Assembly (NCBI GenBank): GCA_027718005.1 | Contig: JALLOP010000058.1 | Location: 1-8,985 of the forward strand | Length of the DNA: 8,985 nt | Origin: Patescibacteria group bacterium AH-259-L07 | GTDB lineage: Bacteria > Patescibacteriota > Patescibacteriia > UBA2591 > UBA6264 | Direction of reading: 5' to 3' | Shown here: positions 5,819-8,985 of the stretch, piece after piece | Numbering within the stretch: the first letter of the stretch is position 1 | How the letters are laid out: each line of letters opens with the position of its first letter | Notes under the pieces: generated by a model | Database searches by the model: none | Seen by the model: the letters and a program-made list of their open reading frames with translations, nothing else | What the model was told of the DNA's origin: nothing | Translations under genes and position numbers: made by a program

Positions 5819-6189
5819 TGCATATTAAAAAAATATTTCAGATCGGTCTTCTGGTGTATTTTGGTTTTGGTGCGCTTATATTCATATCGCACCGAGGCAT
5901 GATTTATCATCCCCATCTCATAAAAAGCGATTTTTATTATTACCCCGTGTTTCTTCTAGAAAAGTTTTCAAAAGAAAACTATAATAACATGGCGCTTTTG
6001 CGCGGCTATGAGGGAGATTTGAGAATTATTCACGGCGCGAAAGATAAAATTATTCCGTTTAAACACGGAAAAGCGCTTTTTGAAAATACAAACACTTCAA
6101 ATAAGGAATTCATTATAATTGATGGAGCGGGGCATAATGATATTTATAATTTTGAAAAAACGTGGAAGTCAATTTCTGATTTTTTGTAA
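5818..6189 (+). CDS. Alpha/beta hydrolase (BEM46/S33-like) with internal deletion
   Basis: The 123-residue product joins the two ends of a hydrolase normally of about 260-280 residues. Residues 1-35 are the N-terminal membrane helix and the family opening (HRGMIYHPHL). Residues 38-123 are the C-terminal third: YYPVFLLEKF, the strand and turn LRIIHGAKDKIIPF with the acidic catalytic residue Asp76, and the GAGHNDI motif with catalytic His106. The middle, including the oxyanion HGN motif and the GxSxG nucleophile elbow, is absent, with the junction at about residues 34-38. The reading frame is kept, so a protein could be made, but it cannot be a normal serine hydrolase. It starts by a TAATG overlap with the 28-codon frame and is followed by small membrane proteins. 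It may be a pseudogene kept in frame for coupling. Confidence 0.75.
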   Translation: MHIKKIFQIGLLVYFGFGALIFISHRGMIYHPHLIKSDFYYYPVFLLEKFSKENYNNMALLRGYEGDLRIIHGAKDKIIPFKHGKALFENTNTSNKEFIIIDGAGHNDIYNFEKTWKSISDFL

Positions 6190-6209
6190 AGCGTCTGACA
6201 TTCAATACT

Positions 6210-6377
6210 ATGACAAATTTTGTTTTACAGTTTAAAATAAACGAAATACTTTTTTTGTTGGTCGGAGTTGGCATACTTATTTCTCTGTCATGGATAGACA
6301 CGTGGGGACTTTGGATTTGGGTTGGCGTAAAGTTTGTGTATTTTATTGGTCTTCTTTTGTTTATTTTTAATAAGTAA
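6210..6377 (+). CDS. 55-aa two-helix membrane protein (unrecognised)
   Basis: ATG 6210 to TAA 6375-6377 encodes 55 residues: a short N-terminus, helix 1 at about 13-28 (ILFLLVGVGILISLSW), a Trp-rich turn (IDTWGLWIW) and helix 2 at about 36-53, ending FIFNK. The clean hydrophobic pattern, and its position 20 bases after one gene and three bases before the next, support a real small gene. No Shine-Dalgarno site is seen. It may act with the 331-residue membrane protein that follows. No family is recognised. Confidence 0.7.
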   Translation: MTNFVLQFKINEILFLLVGVGILISLSWIDTWGLWIWVGVKFVYFIGLLLFIFNK

Positions 6378-6380
6378 AAT

Positions 6381-7376
6381 ATGTTTGGCATAGAAATACC
6401 GAGTCTTGTTAGATTTTTTATGCAAAGTGGAGCAGCGATAGCTGGAGCCAGTGCTTTATGGTGCTTGATGTTTGCTTTTAAGGCCCGTCGCAATCCCACA
6501 CCCAAAAAGGAACATTTTTATGCGCTCATGCATCTCTTGATGCCTCTTTTTGGGGTGAGCCTTCTTGTGTTTTTAATTGGATGGTGGGCAGCGGCTTTAA
6601 TATTTTTCCCACCCGACATTATGGCACACGAGGGTGTGGTTGGAAAACCTGTTTATGAGTACATCAAAAATGGGTTTAATTTCAATCTTGTGTGGGTACT
6701 GCTTATAATCTTTGTGGGGCTTGCGGGGATACAGACCTACATTCGCAAAAAAGAACTTTTCCAAAAATATGCTGCCCCTTTTTTCCTCTCGCAGTTCGTC
6801 TTTTTAAGCCTCATTCTTTTATTCTCGGCATTTACCAAAAGTTTTGATAAAGAGCAAATGGTTTTTTTCCTTCACAACTGGCATTCAATTATAACATTAG
6901 GAACTGTGGTTGCTGTAGATTTTCTCTACCTATGCACACTCCGCAAAGATAGTCTCAAGAGAACTCTTTATCCGCTCTTCCCCCTGATGAGCGCTTTTAT
7001 CTTCGTTGGCTTGGGCATGGAGTTTTTGAGCTCGCTTCTCGTCTTTAATAAAGCATTGATTATTACTCCTCAGTTTCTATTTAACCAGACGGTGATAGCG
7101 ATTATTATTGTTAACGGAGTGTTTCTTGCCGGTAGAATAAACCGGATTCTTATCAATCTCATCAAGCCCGACAAGGTACTGACACTAGACGGGTCCTTAA
7201 AAAAATTACTCCGTATATCTGCTTCTGTTTCACTTGTCTCATGGGTAACAGTTACATTCATAGATTTCTTTGAGATCCCGCTTGTCTATTATCAGTTTTT
7301 CATTATATATCTTTTGTTTATCGGCGCTGCGTATGCTGTCAAGCCATTACTTGAGAGACCCCTAAGAGTTTTATAG
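6381..7376 (+). CDS. Multi-pass membrane protein of unknown function (331 aa)
   Basis: The 331-residue product has about nine predicted helices (near 14-34, 50-76, 102-121, 133-152, 168-187, 198-222, 234-256, 281-297, 303-320) joined by short basic loops. Histidines sit at or near helix ends (His51, His83, and His165 and His168 in FFLHNWHSI), a placement seen in heme- or metal-binding integral proteins such as the CopD group. That is only a pattern and no family is recognised. It begins three bases after the 55-residue membrane gene and ends the plus-strand operon. Its stop at 7374-7376 meets a minus-strand frame head-on. No ribosome site is visible. Confidence 0.85.
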   Translation: MFGIEIPSLVRFFMQSGAAIAGASALWCLMFAFKARRNPTPKKEHFYALMHLLMPLFGVSLLVFLIGWWAAALIFFPPDIMAHEGVVGKPVYEYIKNGFNFNLVWVLLIIFVGLAGIQTYIRKKELFQKYAAPFFLSQFVFLSLILLFSAFTKSFDKEQMVFFLHNWHSIITLGTVVAVDFLYLCTLRKDSLKRTLYPLFPLMSAFIFVGLGMEFLSSLLVFNKALIITPQFLFNQTVIAIIIVNGVFLAGRINRILINLIKPDKVLTLDGSLKKLLRISASVSLVSWVTVTFIDFFEIPLVYYQFFIIYLLFIGAAYAVKPLLERPLRVL

Positions 7377-7505
7377 TAAATGAAGCGCGGGAAGCCAGAT
7401 AGAATTCAAGAAAAAGTCTAAAAACCAGAAGAATAATACAATGACGGGAAGGATTTTCAGTTGTTTTTGCACACCAATAAATGCCTGGGAGGGCGTTTTA
7501 TTGAT
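7371..7505 (-). CDS. Possible 44-codon membrane frame without a standard start
   Basis: After the DoxX-like gene an open minus-strand frame runs from 7505 to TAA 7373-7371. It contains KTPSQAFIGVQKQLKILPVI and then a strongly hydrophobic stretch (VLFFWFLDFFLNSIWLPAL) ending LHLL. The helix-like pattern suggests coding, but there is no ATG. The only ordinary start is GTG at about 7472-7470, giving 32 residues. A GAGG lies before an ATC at 7505. It overlaps the last six bases of the convergent 331-residue gene. It may be a gene tail whose start was damaged by the adjacent 18-bp duplication. Confidence 0.3.
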   Translation of the reverse strand: MNKTPSQAFIGVQKQLKILPVIVLFFWFLDFFLNSIWLPALHLL

Positions 7506-7530
7506 TTACATCCTCGTCTTGATTTACATC
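7501..7530. repeat. Partial 18-bp tandem duplication
   Basis: TTGATTTACATC occurs at 7501-7512 and again at 7519-7530, separated by CTCGTC, making an 18-bp period over 1.7 units. It falls exactly at the 3' end of the DoxX-like gene (ATG-TAA in the repeat) and just before the open 44-codon membrane frame. It could therefore have altered the spacing or start of a downstream gene. Confidence 0.8.
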
Positions 7531-7910
7531 TTTTTTTCATTTTTCCTCTTCCAAAGATTAAACTTATCTGGCCAAGCATTTATTGCCAGCGCAAGCGTTG
7601 CGGCGAAAAGTCCGATATCGCGAAAAGTGATAGCATTAATACCAGACACGCTAAGAACTATAGCTAAATGTAAAGCTCCCAGAAGCGCTGCATGCCAAAC
7701 TAAAACATCAATGAGAAGGAAAACACCAACAGAAATATCGAGAAAAGCAGTTATGATCATTGCTACTTTTAAGGGAATCGGTAAAAGTCCAGCGGCCCAG
7801 GGTTGAAGATATAATCCCCAGATCCCTGGTTCTTTTAAGATAAGGATACCGACCCATAGAAAGGTGATAGCTATACCGACTCGTAAAATATGATATGCAG
7901 ATGATTTCAT
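7524..7910 (-). CDS. DoxX/MauE-like four-helix membrane protein
   Basis: The start is ATG 7910-7908, which overlaps the stop of the VKOR gene as ATGA; a longer frame to 7994 would overlap VKOR heavily. The 128-residue product has four helices (about 7-25, 47-68, 70-90, 97-113), the DoxX opening YHILRVGIAITFLWVGILIL, a Trp/Pro loop (GLYLQPWAAGLLPIP) and the closing ITFRDIGLFAATLALAI, with a basic tail. DoxX and MauE proteins are inner-membrane partners of redox enzymes, including thiol and quinone systems. Coupling to a VKOR-type oxidoreductase and a cupredoxin fits that role. The exact reaction is not known. Confidence 0.8.
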   Translation of the reverse strand: MKSSAYHILRVGIAITFLWVGILILKEPGIWGLYLQPWAAGLLPIPLKVAMIITAFLDISVGVFLLIDVLVWHAALLGALHLAIVLSVSGINAITFRDIGLFAATLALAINAWPDKFNLWKRKNEKKM

Positions 7911-8326
7911 AATGCAAATGTAAGATCGCTGATTAATACAATAAGGCCCATTAAAAATACAGTAATAGCGGACATTAGACACCAAAAACACCATGCTTTA
8001 ATCACGCGCCATTGAAGATAGATAAAGACCAGAGATAAAAGAACTCCGCCTGCGATAAGAACCTCTGCTAATCTATCCCATAACACCATTGGTTCAATGC
8101 CAATTACCAGAAAAGCAGTAATAAATGAGATTGCAACATAAAAGATTAATCCTGATATCTCATTGGGAATACCAAATATGTTATTATATTTGCTTTCTAA
8201 GACTTGATGGCATTGTTGGCCAATAACACAAACTGGCCTCTCTTGAGCTGTTCGTTTCCGAATTAAATATACTGTCTCGCTAATGCCGATCGCTGCAAGC
8301 GTAAAAAGCAACGCATGAGGTGTCAT
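7907..8326 (-). CDS. VKOR-family membrane thiol oxidoreductase
   Basis: The 139-residue product is a single-domain vitamin K epoxide reductase homologue with no fused thioredoxin. It has four helices (about 4-22, 56-76, 87-106, 114-134). The loop pair Cys33 and Cys39 (PVCVIGQQCHQVLESKYN) is followed by the family's GIPNEISGLIFY. The active-site CXXC is Cys113-Phe-Trp-Cys116 (AWCFWCLMS). Bacterial VKORs reoxidise a DsbA-like protein and pass electrons to quinone, making disulfides in exported proteins. No DsbA partner gene is in the window. The stop overlaps the next ATG by four bases (ATGA), and the cupredoxin frame ends 22 bases upstream, so the three form one operon. No strong ribosome site precedes the ATG. 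Confidence 0.93.
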   Translation of the reverse strand: MTPHALLFTLAAIGISETVYLIRKRTAQERPVCVIGQQCHQVLESKYNNIFGIPNEISGLIFYVAISFITAFLVIGIEPMVLWDRLAEVLIAGGVLLSLVFIYLQWRVIKAWCFWCLMSAITVFLMGLIVLISDLTFAL

Positions 8327-8348
8327 GATGTTTAGTATTCTTTATTAA

Positions 8349-8751
8349 TTACTCGACCATTAATGGTCCGAACATGCCGCCTTCGCGGTGCCCAGGAACC
8401 TTACAGTAATACTCAAAGGTGCCAGTTTTTGTTGGAGTAAATTCAGCAATACCTGAGTTTCCACTAAGCAGGATATCCACACCCAATTCGTCGATCGTGA
8501 AAGTATGCATGCCTGCCTGTATTAGTGAAGATGATTTTTACCGGCTGACCTTTTGTAAGGGTAAGACCTTTCGGTTCAAAGAAAAAATCGCCCGATACCA
8601 TACTGATTTCCTTTACTGATCCAGGCGCCGGCACTTCTAATCGGGATTGGACACCAGATTCTTGCGGCGCTTGAGGGCTACCACGAAAGAGGACAAATCC
8701 TGCAATAATAAGTACTGAAACAGCAACAATGATTAACACTGGCTTGTTCAT
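8349..8751 (-). pseudogene. Membrane-anchored cupredoxin, broken by a 4-bp duplication
   Basis: ATG 8751-8749 opens a protein with an N-terminal membrane helix (about 4-22), a Pro/Gln/Ser spacer and a type I copper domain beginning SGDFFFEPKGLTLTKGQPVK. The frame is lost at 8511-8518, where AGGC (minus strand) is doubled, and it stops early at 8464. Removing one AGGC restores TNTGMHTFTIDELG and then a full domain to TAA 8351-8349. The restored protein has 132 residues with all four copper ligands: His81, Cys115 in YYCKVPGH, His120 and Met125 in REGGMFGP. Single-domain cupredoxins carry electrons or bind copper outside the membrane. It heads the operon with VKOR and the DoxX-like gene. As written it yields only a 95-residue truncated product lacking Cys, second His and Met ligands; an assembly indel is possible. 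Confidence 0.85.
8511..8518 (-). repeat. AGGC tandem duplication causing the cupredoxin frameshift
   Basis: Plus-strand GCCTGCCT is AGGCAGGC on the coding strand. Deleting one unit joins ACAGGC to ATGCAT and restores the frame through the first copper ligand to the natural end. The coding remainder (403 bases minus 4) is then exactly 133 codons. The same CCTGCCTG string makes up the arm of the 25-bp palindrome at 1003-1027, which may be coincidence. Confidence 0.75.
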
Positions 8752-8769
8752 AGTTTTTTGAATCTGAGT

Positions 8770-8868
8770 ATCGTATCGTCTGTCGTTGTAATAACATACG
8801 ATGATGGTATTTTTGAGATAGCGGACGAGAAGTATATCCTACGCGATGGCATGATTTTGGTATACTGA
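8770..8868 (+). pseudogene. 3' relic of a LolD/MacB-type ABC ATPase
   Basis: The plus frame ending at TGA 8866-8868 encodes VVVITYDDGIFEIADEKY followed by ILRDGMILVY. Against the C-terminus of the intact ATPase at 2838-3527 it matches at 18 of 28 positions, with an unbroken DEKYILRDG core. The H-loop histidine is replaced by tyrosine (TYD for THD). Everything upstream (Walker A to D-loop) is missing: the frame runs straight into the start region of the minus-strand cupredoxin gene, so the relic spans that gene's promoter region. It is too short to be functional. Confidence 0.8.
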
Positions 8869-8985
8869 GACCTACGTTTTCGAGTACTCCAACGGTTCGC
8901 AATGCTGCAGCAAAAGAAACAACAATCAAAATCAAACCTGTCATTATATATCAAGATGCCACGTTTCCCGTAATAGTATGTGTTG
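8869..8985. other. Window edge without a confident gene
   Basis: On the minus strand an ATG at 8944-8942 opens a hydrophobic stretch (MTGLILIVVSFAAALRTVGV) that soon runs antisense through the ATPase relic without resembling a known protein. A second minus frame enters from the window edge and stops at TAA 8946-8944 (last residues RETWHLDI). That could be the end of a gene lying to the right, but 13 codons are too few to judge. No terminator or promoter is evident. Confidence 0.3.

Noticed and set aside
7441..7806. 121-residue plus-strand frame opposite the DoxX-like gene
   Set aside because: Mostly antisense to a coupled minus-strand gene with recognisable DoxX features; only its start lies in free sequence.
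8419..8619. 66-residue plus-strand frame opposite the cupredoxin
   Set aside because: The minus strand here encodes all copper ligands in order once the 4-bp duplication is discounted; the plus frame shows no family features.

Overview
The window is bacterial and gene-dense, about 40% GC by eye. It resembles a genome of the candidate phyla radiation (Patescibacteria/Parcubacteria): many small membrane proteins, weak or absent Shine-Dalgarno sites in front of most genes, and short GC-rich palindromes between genes. That placement is inference, because no rRNA, tRNA or taxonomic marker is present. No CRISPR array, transposase, phage gene or intact mobile element was seen.

Layout. (1) 1-1090 is gene-poor. 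It holds the apparent tail of a small unrecognised protein (minus strand, 21-161), an irregular array of AAGAACC-headed repeats with mini-hairpins (153-344), a bidirectional terminator (374-400), a small basic 37-aa gene (minus, 699-812), a cluster of competing inverted repeats (906-965) and a second copy of the terminator module. A 25-bp palindrome sits inside that second copy (990-1034). (2) 1037-3527 is a plus-strand operon behind a strong extended -10 promoter. It encodes a membrane-anchored Ig-like protein broken by a frameshift, a MacB/FtsX-type ABC permease, and its LolD/MacB-type ATPase, joined to the permease by a TAATG overlap. (3) 3537-7376 is a second plus-strand operon: the membrane serine protease NfeD, its partner slipin, a previously untracked 28-aa ORF coupled on both sides (GTGA and TAATG), an alpha/beta hydrolase that has lost its nucleophile half, a 55-aa two-helix membrane protein and a 331-aa multi-helix membrane protein of unknown function. 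(4) 8751 down to 7524 is a convergent minus-strand operon: a membrane-anchored cupredoxin (frameshifted by a 4-bp tandem duplication), a VKOR-family thiol oxidoreductase and a DoxX/MauE-like membrane protein. A doubtful 44-codon membrane frame follows. (5) 8770-8868 holds the last ~30 codons of a second LolD-like ATPase as a relic, lying head-on against the cupredoxin start.

How it fits together: region 2 is a typical macrolide-exporter/lipoprotein-release-type ABC system with an extracytoplasmic accessory protein. Region 3 is a membrane-quality-control pair (protease plus SPFH scaffold) with envelope genes behind it. Region 4 is an extracytoplasmic redox module (copper protein, disulfide formation, quinone-linked membrane partner). 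The recurring theme is decay: two frameshifted genes, one internally deleted gene, one 3' relic and one probable gene tail. Either this stretch is eroding or the assembly carries indels. The two explanations can be separated by read mapping for the frameshifts, but the deletion and the relic are not easily explained by sequencing error.
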